Below the pieces are notes generated by a model. It made no database searches and was not told the DNA's origin. It was given only the letters and a program-made list of their open reading frames with translations. 64,000 nucleotides of DNA from Helicoverpa zea (Eukaryota; Arthropoda; Insecta; Lepidoptera; Noctuidae): positions 4,464,001 through 4,528,000 of the forward strand of contig NC_061482.1 in the NCBI RefSeq assembly GCF_022581195.2, read 5' to 3'. Positions 34,511-45,800 of the stretch are shown here, piece by piece. Position numbers and translations under genes: made by a program. Position 1 is the first letter of the stretch; every line of letters starts with the position of its first letter.

Positions 34511-34830
34511 ATATATCGGGTGTGTCGTTCATAACCACATTAAATTCTATCACATGTACTTCATGAGATTCTATAGCGAATTGTAAAAAAAATAACATAA
34601 TCCATTCAGTGGTTTAGCCACAGGACTCATTTTTCGTTTTCATAATAATTTACAACATCATGTGAAAAATGCATTTTTTTATTTTCACGTATTTTTCTTT
34701 GTTCTTGGTGTTAATCGACATATATTAACCAGTATTTCATTTAATGTGATTATGAACGACATACCCGATATAAGATATAATTACATAAATAAGTACCATA
34801 AAAAATGGATAGTTATTTTTATATTTAGCA

Positions 34831-35213
34831 CTAGTTTCCGCTCGCGGCTTCGCCCGCGTGTTGTGTTGATAAAAAGTAGCCTATGTGATAATCCAGAGTA
34901 TCACCTATCTACATACCAAATCGGTCCATGGTTTTTGCGTGAAAGAATAACAAACATACATCCATACATTCTCACAAACTTCCACATCTATACTAATATT
35001 ATAAAGCTGAAGAGTTTGTTTGTTTGTTTGTTTGAACGCGCTAATTTCAGGAACTACTGGGCCGATTTGAAAAATTCTTTCAGTGAGAGTTTAGATAGCC
35101 CATTTATCGGGGAAGGCTATAGGCTACTTTTTTTCCGGGTTCGTGCAGAGGTTTCCACGGGATGCGGGTGAAACCGCTGGCAGAAGCTGGTTTATAATAT
35201 TAGTAGGACAGTA
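34831..35213. repeat. Head-to-head pair of Metulj-like repeats
   Basis: A minus copy (34831-34998) starts CTAGTTTCCGCTCGCGGCTT and ends CTCACAAACTTCCACAT. It abuts a plus copy (34987-35213) that starts TAATATTATAAAGCTGAAGA, has (GTTT)n, AACGCGCTAATTTCAGGAAC and ends GGTGAAACCGCTGGCAGAAG. They are different subfamilies arranged back to back. Confidence 0.65.
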
Positions 35214-35639
35214 GGATAAAGCAAAAGAGGACGTAAAAATATCGTTTGTCCCACGGCGCTCTTGGAGATTTCAAATTCATCTTACTTCTAAAATATTAGT
35301 TTTTAGGTATGTTTAAGTTTTTGAACTTAAGTCTCTGTATTTCTAAAAAAATATTTTTAATTTTTATGTTATAAAATTATTATTTTAATTAAGAAATATC
35401 ATTATTTTAATGTTGTCCTACGAAAATCACCGTGCCGAAAAATCCGCTTTCGTCACGGTGAATTTGATATCGTACCTACATAAGACAAAATCTATTAATT
35501 AGCAACTTTATGATCGTATAAGAATTCCGCCTTTGCTGTTTTTTAGTCCGTTGTGGCTAAAACTGTGATGACAGTGTTGGAGTCATCGGCGCGCAAAATT
35601 TTTGTTCCGGATAGTGGCAGTATTTCAAAAGTTAATAAA

Positions 35640-36400
35640 TTGTTTTTTTATTATTATTATATTTGTATGTTTCTAACCGACCACGGGACTACAGAGTCCC
35701 GGATTTTTGGAAGGCGAACGTGGGGCCGAAGCCAACACGCTGAAGCCATTTTGAGACAACTTTAATGAAATGGTAACACAAAACCGACGATTATCCCTGT
35801 ACACTATAGAAATGTACCCAAGGACAATCCCCGGTTCTGTGCTAAACTATTGCTAACTATGGATGAAAACTACTTAGGCTATTGTGATGGGATGCTAATG
35901 GACTAGGAATGGGGAAACTACGGGAACTATGGCACCTGCCGATGATAATGTATTAAATACATGTTAAAATGGCAGGTGGAGACTCGCCAACTCACTTACT
36001 GGGCCCCCGGGAATCAGTCACTGAAAAGCAACAAGAGGGCAACAGGGACATGAGCGGCTGAGAAGGGTGAGGATACCTCGGCGGACTTTAAACGCAGATC
36101 ATGCGCTCCCTGTGGGTCCAGCATCACCGGCCCACTCGCCACTTACCACGAGGCACCTACCCTCCGAGCAGGACTAACCTTGCTCTAGCGACTCCACTCT
36201 GACCGGCCGATGAAGGCAAGCCAAGAGGCGGGAGACCTATCCCCCGTCATGCTTCACTCCAGCAAGCCGGAGGTGGGGGACAGTATACTCTCCCTGGAGC
36301 ACTCGGATATATAGCCCCGCGGGGTCGCTACTCCCCGTCATCCGCTTCAGATGCCCTGCGGGGTTATTATTATTATTTATAACAATTTATACATATAACA
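35640..36400 (+). mobile_element. GC-rich LINE 3' end-like block
   Basis: A GC-rich block in AT-rich surroundings, without a long ORF. It ends GATGCCCTGCGGGGTTATTA and (TTA)n near 36366, the tail form of several lepidopteran non-LTR retrotransposons. It includes CGGCGGACTTTAAACGC and GGTCCAGCATCACCGGCCCA. I infer the 3' UTR of a 5'-truncated LINE; the coding part is absent. Confidence 0.45.
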
Positions 36401-36775
36401 CAATAAACTCATCTTTATTAGATTAGTAGGAGAGAGAGAGAGTAGAGAGTAGTTTCACTAAATATTAGTTATTTACAATTTTAAGTCTCGTGAGATGAAA
36501 ACGTCACCTCCCGTGCGTCACGTTACGTACTACCGGAACAAAATCATGACGAACTTGAATTATAAAGCTTAGTGTACAATTAAATATAAAGAAGAAAAGG
36601 CTTACATTTGATCGGGTTTGTTTATATAATATGTCTGTATAGGTTTATCTACAAGTTCAGTGAGTTGATACTTTATTCTTTGTAATTGTGTTTTGAAATC
36701 GGCAGTGGGGATATTGCTCGAATTATTCCTATCCGTCACGAAATTTTCGTCATAGTCACCGTCTTATATTCTTAA

Positions 36776-37095
36776 TGTTACAAAAACCGGCCAAGTGCGA
36801 GTCAGACTCGCGCACGTATGGTTCCGTAAGATCCAAACTGTATATTCTATATATATATTTATGGATATCGACCAAAACTGAGAAAAAAATCACGCTTGTT
36901 GTATGGGAGCCCCCCGAAATATTTATATATTCTAGTTTTCAGTATTCGATGTTATAGCGGCAACAGAAATACATCATCTGTGAAAATTTTAACTCTCTAA
37001 CTATCACGGTTCATAAGATACAGCCTGGGGCCCGATGCCCGATTCGGACGAACGGACGGACAGTGGATTAGGGTCCCGTTTTACTCTTTAGGTAA
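36776..37095 (-). repeat. GGTTCCGTA/GAGTCCGACTC family, minus copy
   Basis: It begins AAACCGGCCAAGTGCGAGTC, GACTCGCGCACGTATGGTTC and ends GGGTCCCGTTTTACTCTTTA. The start of another copy (CCGGCCAAGTGCGAGTCGGA) follows at 37679. Confidence 0.7.
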
Positions 37096-37308
37096 GGAGG
37101 CCTAAACATTTAGCCTAGGCCTAGTTTTAAAATATATATTTATCATTTTATAGCATTACTTTTGTTATCATAGTATTTTGTTAGTATCTAAATTTCTCAT
37201 TAGGCTTGATTTTGGAAATTGTAGCGGTTATTATTTGTAATGACCACTTTTATAGTGAGATGTGTCCAAGAAGTGACGAACGTGAAATTATTTAGCTGAT
37301 TATTTAAT

Positions 37309-37494
37309 CCTACTTATATTATAAATGTGAAAGTTTGTGAGAATGTATGGATGTATGTTTGTTATTCAATCACGCAAAAACGGCTGGACCGATTTGATTG
37401 AAATTTGGTACGTAGATAGGTGATACCCTGGATTAACACATAGGCTACTTTTTATCAACACATCACGCGGGCGAAGCCGCTGGCGGAAGCTAGT
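37309..37494 (+). repeat. Metulj-like repeat, young plus copy
   Basis: It runs from CCTACTTATATTATAAATGT to GAAGCCGCTGGCGGAAGCTA. It is about 98% identical, in inverted orientation, to 41128-41314. Confidence 0.75.
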
Positions 37495-38159
37495 AATCTT
37501 ATATTTATGCTATTGTTTTGTTACTTTTTAAAAGAATTTAAGCATATCTTTATGCCAATATAAGTTGATCTTGTTTCAAGACTTCTTTGTTTTAATTCTG
37601 ATTAATTATATTTTGTGACGTTCAGGAATACTTTGCATCATACGCTTAGGTACAGAAAAACTTTAATATTCTTAATAAACCGGCCAAGTGCGAGTCGGAC
37701 TCGCGCACCGAGGGTTCCGTACAAATACTGTATAGATAAAAAATGAGTTTCGCGCCAACCGTTCAGTTTAGAACAATCATAGTTATGGTAATTTCGTGAG
37801 AGTCAAAATAGTTAATATTTTTTATTTTATAATATAACTAAAATAGTAGGCCAGTACCTTGTTATTTAAGTTATTTATATACAACATTTTATAGTCATCA
37901 TTCAGAAATCTGATTGAAAATAACTAATTATGTCTTAAAGGTCATGGGGCATATCTGACCTGCTTTGTAAAAAGTGGCGGACATGAATCAAAGTAGATTT
38001 AAATCGTGGAGAATGGTATGACGTTTCTTTGAATATAAATATTTTATTAAAATTCCATGGAGACGAATGTCCAGGATCGTTTGAAAAATATAAAAGACAA
38101 GCAATTTTAGAGGATTGTACAGGTTGCAATGCTAGTTTTTATTGTTAAAGACATTTCAT

Positions 38160-39270
38160 AAAGAAGGAAGGTGCCAATCCGGATGACCAGGATCTGATGA
38201 GGATCTGGAAACCCTGAGAAATCGAGGGCAACTCTTGAATATTGTAGGCACGCATCGAGTCATAACCAGACATGTGAGTGTATTTTTGAGGGTACTGGTA
38301 AACAGTGAAGGTTTGGAGCTGATTTGATTATGGAGACTACAGAGAGTCAAGGGAAATCCCGAACGGTATGTTGCAACTACCACGTGTTTGGGCTTATTTT
38401 ATTCGTATTGGCGAAGACTTTCCACAAAGATAGGTTTGACTGCCATTGTGGGATCGACAGCTAAGATCAGATATAGTTATGGGAACTCCTTTACAATTTA
38501 TAACGTAACCTTGTGTTGGAGCTTATTTTATTTTAGGTGATGAGAATTCACTACTAACTTGGGTTAAAGCAGCCATTGCAGGAATGGGATCTTTTATTTT
38601 TGAGGGATTAACCACCTAAAGAGCCCCAGTTTCAGGTTTTTTTCGAAACCGCCTGACGACTTGTAGCTGTCGAATTGTAACAACGACTTCTAGAGAGTAG
38701 GATTCGGGGCTGCTGGCTTTACGTTTCTAGAGCCTTGACAAAAGTGTAATTTTGTCCCTTTCTTTGTTTTATAAAGTCGGCATTATTTTATTTTGTAGCA
38801 TTTTACAAACAAATCCAACTTCAAACATATAAAAAAGCAACAAGAAAAAAGCAAGAAAGAAATTAAAAAGATGTTAGGTGCATCGGTCTAGAAGTCGGTG
38901 TCTAGAGGATGCATCTATATTTATTTAACCACCGAGATCTAGACCGATGCATATAAACAGTTTTCTTGTTGTTTTAGAAGTTGTTTTTTTTTTTTTTTTG
39001 TAAAAAGTTTTTATTTTTAACTTTTGTGAAAAGTTCTCGTCAATACGAATAATATAAGCCCAAACACGACGTAACTAAAACATACCGAGTTCTCTCGACT
39101 TTCTCACGTCTCCATCATCAGATAAGCTCTAAACCTTCACTGTTTGATAGTATCACCAGACATACATCTGAGAATCAAGTTTTAATCCTATGCATGCCTA
39201 CAATTTCTGATAGTTTCCCTCGATTTCTCAGGACTTCCATCATCAGATCCTGACCTGATGACAATGGAAA
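38160..39270. repeat. Inverted repeat (foldback-like) with central hairpin
   Basis: The left arm (about 38160-38420) and right arm (about 39030-39270) are inverted copies. Shared words are CTGAGAAATCGAGGG, AACAGTGAAGGTTT, GTGTTTGGGCTTATxTTATTCG and CGTATTGxCGA. The centre has GCATCGGTCTAGA at 38880 and its complement TCTAGACCGATGC near 38940, forming a stem of about 13 bp within 75 bp. No ORF is seen. Confidence 0.7.
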
Positions 39271-39589
39271 TAAACGGCGAGTATACTCTTTCACTACAAA
39301 GAAATGATTTCTCAAATCCGTCAGACTTGGTCGTTTAAATTCCCCATTGAAATGAGGAAAATATTTGATGTTTACACCTGATTTTCTCTAGATTCCCATG
39401 GTTCACATTGATGCGACTAATGCCATAGTAAATCAGAGCCTTTATCATTATACTGTGCTATATTTCGTTCGTATCCGCCGTGGGTATGGTTTTCATACTA
39501 AGGTGCCCAATGACCTTTGAATGATTTAAAATTTTGCACAGTTTAGAGGCCATTATATTTAAGAAGTGTTTGTTAGGAATTTCACTTTT

Positions 39590-40702
39590 TATTCAAAACT
39601 TTAATATCTCTACGCGTTCATGTGAAAAAGGGTAGGTAGTAAGTTTATAATTATTAAAAAAATATTTTATGTCATGTAAGCAAAAATAATATTTTAATAT
39701 TTTATGTAACTTCAAATTTATCATTTTCGCAATTTTTCCTTTATCTCTACTATACAAGCTGTTGATTTGCATTCGTGCCATATTCAAGGACGTAATTATG
39801 CTACTGATTCTCGACCCAAATCAACAAAAAAATTGGTACGTATTTTTTTTTTTTTTTTTTTTTCGGAATTCCGTCAATGTCATCTAGCCGTATTTAAACT
39901 TCACCCGTGTGGTTCTGGCCTTAAAACCGTGCTGCGCCCTCACACAAACGCAAACACAAAGCATACGCAACGATTATTCATAATTTTCATTCATAAAATT
40001 GGATTACTTCTGAAATACTACGACATTACAATGACAAAAAAAGCAGTGCATATTAGCTATTTCCCGTCTACTGTAATTCCAATCGATTATTAACGTATTG
40101 TATGACCTCCTCCTGAAGTATGGCACAAATACAAATCAACACCTTGTATAACGTTGCTTCGTGCCGAATTTTAAGATTCTGAGTTCACGGGAAGTACCTT
40201 GTAGGTTTTGATTCCCTAGCGTGTGATGGAAATTCGTCTAAGGTGTCGGTAAAACTGCTGTATCTTTTGATCGCGTTAACTTAGAAGTTTGATTTTTTCA
40301 TTGCTTAAAGGGACAATAGACCTAGGTATTTGGTATAAATTTCAATTTGGTACCTTTATTCGTTCGTGAGAAATAAGGTAGTAAGTTTCATTTTATTAAA
40401 ATATTTTTATTATATTATATAACAAAAAAAATGAGATTTTCGCAATTTTTCCTATATTTGCATTATATAACAATGCTTCATGCCAAATTTCAAGATTCTG
40501 AGTTTACGGGAAGTACCCTGTAGGTTTTGATTCCTTTGCGAGTGTCGAGAATTTGTTGAAAATATCGACATAATCGGTTGTATCTTTTGATTGGCTTGGC
40601 TTAGAAGCTTGATATTTTCACAGCCTAAAGGGACAATAGACCCGAGTATTTCATGTGAATTTCAGCTTGATACGTCCACGCGTTCTTAAGATAAAGGGTC
40701 TT

Positions 40703-40765
<63 letters not shown>

Positions 40766-40830
40766 GGACAACAAAGTGATCCTATAAGGGTTCCGTTTTT
40801 TCCTTTCGAGGTACGGAACCCTAAAAATTA
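39590..40830. repeat. 320-bp tandem duplicate ending in a GACA microsatellite
   Basis: Two units (about 40140-40390 and 40460-40700) share AAGATTCTGAGTTxACGGGA, AGTACCxTGTAGGTTTTGAT, GTATCTTTTGAT and AAAGGGACAATAGACC, the last at a 320-bp step. A diverged part of a third lies at 39600-39800. The block ends with about 15 GACA units at 40704-40763, then GGTTCCGTTTTTTCCTTTCG and ACGGAACCCTAAAAA. Confidence 0.7.
40704..40763 (+). repeat. (GACA)n microsatellite
   Basis: Fourteen to fifteen tandem GACA units with one GACG change near the right end. Confidence 0.95.
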
Positions 40831-41127
40831 TGTTATAATTGTAATTTAAAATGCAGATTTAGCTAGTAAATAACAATATATTCTTTAATATCGGAGTAAA
40901 CATAGTAGATTTCATGAATTATAAAAATTGTATTTCCTGTACGTCACAGGGTATTCTTTTCTGAAAATCGCACATCTACGCCATTGGCGACCGCTTTTCT
41001 TGGCGCCCTTTTCAACTGACTTGTGTTTTTTTTTTTAGTTTGAGGACAAAGTAAAGAATAAGATTAGTATAAAGGAAGAATAGGGCGCACCCACAAATCT
41101 AGATAATTACTCAAAAGATTTATAAAG

Positions 41128-41314
41128 TACTAGCTTCCGCCAGCGGCTTCGCCCGCGTGGTGTGTTGATAAAAAGTAGCCTATGTGTTAATCCAGGGTAT
41201 CACCTATCTACATACCAAATTTCAATCAAATCGGTCCAGCCATTTTTGCGTGATTGAATAACAAACATACATCCATACATTCTCACAAACTTTCACATTT
41301 ATAATATAAGTAGG
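41128..41314 (-). repeat. Metulj-like repeat, young minus copy
   Basis: It starts ACTAGCTTCCGCCAGCGGCT and ends ATAATATAAGTAGG. Compared in inverted orientation with 37309-37494, I count about three differences in 185 bp. Confidence 0.75.
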
Positions 41315-41799
41315 ATTCCGGCATAGCCCGAAGAATTGCTAATCTGAAATGGTCATATGCAAGCTGACCAAGCAAGCAATATTTAGATAAAGATAAAGAC
41401 AAATTTATTTGTTGAAAAACATATGTTATAAAGGTGTTACAATATTATTTACAGTTTAATTCAATAATTTTACCTTTATTATAAATATCAGGGCCTAATT
41501 TCTTTTTTCAGCTTTTTTATAAGAATATTAATATACGTAGTAGGTATGAGTGATAGCAACAAATCTATTCAAGTTCAAGCTAAAACCCGTGCTAAAACGA
41601 ATCACCTGGGTAGGTACTTAATTATTTAAGAAACTCACTAACCCTTGCCACATTTTACGCTACGAATATGTACAAAAAAGACGTATTTGAAAGCAAACAG
41701 CTATGAGTTATATGCACCTACTATGTAGTGGCGAGAAAAATAATCTATTTTGTACAATACTTTTTCTTTCATCAGAGCCAGATTTCTGTCTGAAATCGG

Positions 41800-42816
41800 C
41801 GCAATTTAGATGTAAAGAGTGCGCCACTAGCGCAGTCACGTGATTGACTCGCCTCCGTCCGCCATATTGCATTTGTAAGGTGGCGACTGGCGAGGGATCA
41901 TTTACTAATGCACAATTTTAATTTTATAAATGCTTAAAATAATTCTGTACTCAGAACTGTTAGTGTAAGTTTGTTCGCGAGTTTGTTTTGTTTTGAGTTT
42001 GGTTTCAATTCTTATTAAGTGTACAGTGAACGCATAATTATAAAAATTGTGCTGGGTTCCACCATTGAAATAACCAAGTAGTGACCGAGAGTACCAGAAA
42101 AGGTTCACCGACAGCGCATTGCAGACTGGTCCAGGTATTGTAAAATATAATTTCCTAAATTTACAAACATCAAAGACACGAGTATTGTTGTTTTTGTTGA
42201 TATTTTTAAGCTGTATTGAATACCGGCTTTGGTTGTTTACTTCAAAACGTTACTTTTTAGGTGGAAAACTGAATATAAATGAATGAGATGCACTTTTTAC
42301 ATTTAAGAATTACAAGGATTTCTTTAAATTGTAGGTCATTCTCCAATGATAAAAAAAATGTAGGGTATTTGGAGCGAAATGTGCGTGTTTTACGTTGACA
42401 ACAAGATGGTGTTGTGTATACATCAACAATAATATAGGTCTCGGAATATGTGTCTACATAACTGTTTTTCTGAGATTTGAAGAAGTGACCTTTATAATCG
42501 TCGTACATTATGTACACGTAGCTTTAGACAGCTATACCATGGAACGGCGCCATTTTGATTGCTAGCGCCTTGCCAGGGGGGGAGAAGGGCGGGTAGGAGG
42601 GGCGCTACTTACTATACAAAATATGACGCTCAGATACTTGGTATCTCACTCTATGATCATCACCAAGCAGCTACTTCTCTCCTTTGATATCTCCAACCTT
42701 TATATGATTTTACCCTACTGTTAACACAACCCCTAATAATACTAAACAAATAGACTAACCAAAACATTGTTTTGTTTTGACAGATATTTTCACATGGAAT
42801 GTAGATTCATAGCATC
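41800..42816 (+). promoter_or_regulatory. MEP-1 promoter region and 5' non-coding exons
   Basis: A likely non-coding first exon ends CTGGTCCAG at 42134, followed by GTATTG. The coding exon then begins after TTGTTTTGACAG at 42783, leaving a 33-base leader before ATG 42817. The stretch 41800-41890, with GCGCCACTAGCGCAGTCACG, is GC-richer and a candidate promoter. Inferred from splice signals only. Confidence 0.4.
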
Positions 42817-45800
42817 ATGAATGGCAAAGTAAACGGTACTATGGAAAATCCAGTTGATACTTCTCCAAAACCGCCAGACAATTTACAAAATGAAAAGCAA
42901 ACTGCTTCTGAAGGCTGTGATAATGCAACAAATCTCTGTGAAAATAGCAATAACACTGAGGACGGTAATCACTTAGACAGTGAAAGCAGTCAAGAGGGAA
43001 TGGCTCATAGCAACGCGGGGGACTTGGACAATGATGACAGCAACGCCAGTGATAGTCAGGAACATGACATCCAACTGTCAACAGAGGGGCCGGACCTACC
43101 TGAAAATGATAATGATAACAGTAACATCATTATTTTGGAGAATAATTGTGGCAACAGTAATGAATCGTTTGCAGAGTCTCTAACCAATTGTCAAGTGAAG
43201 ACAGATGCAAATGATGAAAACCTGCACAAAATCATGGTTGAAAAGAACCAAGAGGCTGAAGAAGCAAGGGCCCTTGGTAAAGGTACCACCACTATTACTC
43301 GCATCACTGAAATCACACCAGATGAGGTAAGTTACATAACAGAATTCTTAAACGGTCAATTTTTTTATCTAGTAGGCGGATAGATTTTGTCTGTTGCCTA
43401 CATTTGTATTAAATGTTATTTCAAACTTAGTAGGTCTTCCCTGCCCCTTGAGTCATATGTGATACACATAGATAGTTTAACTATTGTCTCTGCATTGTGG
43501 ACAGTGAAGTGGTTGAGAACTTTTTTCATCAAGTATTTCTAAGGTCTTCCCTCTAGTATTGATTAGCTGTATTGATACCTTGGTTACCTAAGGCTCAGAT
43601 AAAGCAGCTAACTGTTAGATTGTGTTTTAAATGCTGGACTTGTTGAATGTGGATAATAAATCATCATTTCCACTTACTCTTATTGCAACACTTTATTAAG
43701 GTTTATAATTCAGTATAAAAATGCTTTGCACTGTTATAACTATAAGGCGATTATCACACTGCCCCGCATGATGCAGCGTAGTGCGTGGATGCGTTTTTTT
43801 CCGTTGTATGGAAATATCTCCGTTTGTATGGAAAACACGCATAGTCCAACACACTGAAAATGCATCCACGCGCGTTCATGCGGATCACGCACATACATGC
43901 GGAGAAACACGCAACCCCGCGCGTAGGTGCGGGGCGAGACGCAAGGTATGGCACACTGAATCCCGCAATGCCGCGCGTGATTTTGAATGGGCGTGACGTG
44001 TATATTTGAAAATGGAACTCGCTGTGCGTGAATTTACAAAACGCACCTACGCGCGTGAGTGCGTGAAAAACCCGCACGATGATGCAGATCTGCACTCCCG
44101 CAGGAACGCGCGTAGGTGCGTCGACACGCAAGATGCAGCGTGATGCGGGGCAGTGTGAAGATCACCTGAGTAAGATGTTTTGTATTGTGAAAAACCTACC
44201 ATATTTTACAATGCTCATTTGGAAATCACATATTAAAATACTGAACTGGAATGCAGTAATTTTTTAAAAATAATTTCTCTGGGGGTATTATTACTCATAG
44301 AAAAAAAAAAATTGTTTGAGGGTAGGTTGGATAGTAATTGCCTACCACAGAGCATCAGTCAATTCCTTATTCTCTAATTAGTTTACAGAAAATACCTTCT
44401 CTTGAGACTTTAGCCCTGCAAAACCTTTTCAGGTTTCTGATACCATGCTGGATTCAGAAGTAGACTCTTCAGATGAAGATATATTTGAAGGTGAACCAAG
44501 AGCTGAAGACACAGTGAGTATCAACTCAGACAGTGATACATACAGGCCAGTTGACCTGTCACAAGAAGACATCATTAAAATAAAAAATAGTAATATAGTT
44601 TTATTAGACAATGAAGATGGGTCTCTTAGTCAAAATGGGAATTCCCATGATTCACTTAGTCCAGAAGTTCAAGAAATTGTAAGTGATAATGATGACTGTG
44701 TTGTGGATGTAGAAAAGGTAGTGAGTGATAGCAAAGTACAACTGCGACGCAGCAGTAGGGCGATAAAGCGTAAAAGATATATTGATGAATTGGAAAATGG
44801 TGGTAATGACTCTGATAACCCCCCACCAGGACCAGTAAGTCGCAAGAATAAACCAATTGTTATCAATGATACAAAGGCATTGGTTGAAATGGCAGCCAGG
44901 CAGATGAAGACCAATCAGAATCACTCGCAAAGAAAGCCGCCTACTGTTGTAATAATTGACATCAATACCAAGCCGTCTGAAAAATCTTCAAGTTCACATA
45001 AGCCTGCTGGGTTGCCAATAAGTTCTAATTTAAGTGCACAAAATCTTTATCAGAGCATTGTGGCTCGAGGCACGACTGTGACGCCAGTGAGCAGCAAGAC
45101 TAACGCGACCACGCAGAGCTCGAGCCAGGCCGCGCAGCCCTCTATACTGCCTTCACTAACAGACGACATGTTCGTAGTTGAAGCCCCGTCTTTCATAGTA
45201 CCCTACGTTTACGAAAAACCTTCAGTGAAACCATTCAGGGAGTTTGTAGACTTGTTGGGTAAGGAACTAGATGAACAGAAAGCCAAAGAAGATAAAGAGT
45301 TACAGGAACAAAAAAAAGATGAAAAAAAGGAAAAAGATAAATATGTGAAGAAAGAACAAGGTGACGAAGATGCAGCCCAGTCAGAGGATGAGCCAGCTTC
45401 TGGAGGTGTTGATTCAGCTGAGGTTGAGGAAGTTGATGCTGAGCAAGTTGATGACAAGAAAAAGAAGAAGAAAGGTACAGTTTTCTTGTTTCTATTTTCA
45501 CCTTATAGTAAATTTAATATGCTTATCTTATACTCTTTTATCGTTTGATAGCCCATAGGTTCCCAGGAGTTTAGTTGAATGTTTATAATTATTTGTTAGT
45601 TTGTCTATTTTAGATAAACGAAGGCGTGGTGAGGAAGATGATGCATCTTGGGATGGAGAATCTTCCACAGACTCTGAGGATGAAATCCTGATGAGTGATG
45701 AAGAAAATAAGACTATTATTCTTAAAGATAAAGTTGATTCTATAGGAGAGATAAAAGATGTTGCAGATTTAACTGCAGATAAGGTGTGCTCAAACAAATC

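Noticed and set aside
34662..35171. 169-codon plus-strand ORF
   Set aside because: It crosses two back-to-back SINE-like repeats and has no protein character.
40704..40763. Regular short repeats that might suggest a CRISPR array
   Set aside because: It is a GACA microsatellite without spacers, in a eukaryotic genome.
43754..44131. 125-codon minus-strand ORF rich in Arg, Cys and His
   Set aside because: It lies wholly inside a palindromic GC-rich MITE; the lack of stops follows from base composition.
44652..44930. Three overlapping minus-strand ORFs of 66-92 codons
   Set aside because: All are antisense to the acidic, low-complexity exon 2 of the MEP-1 gene.
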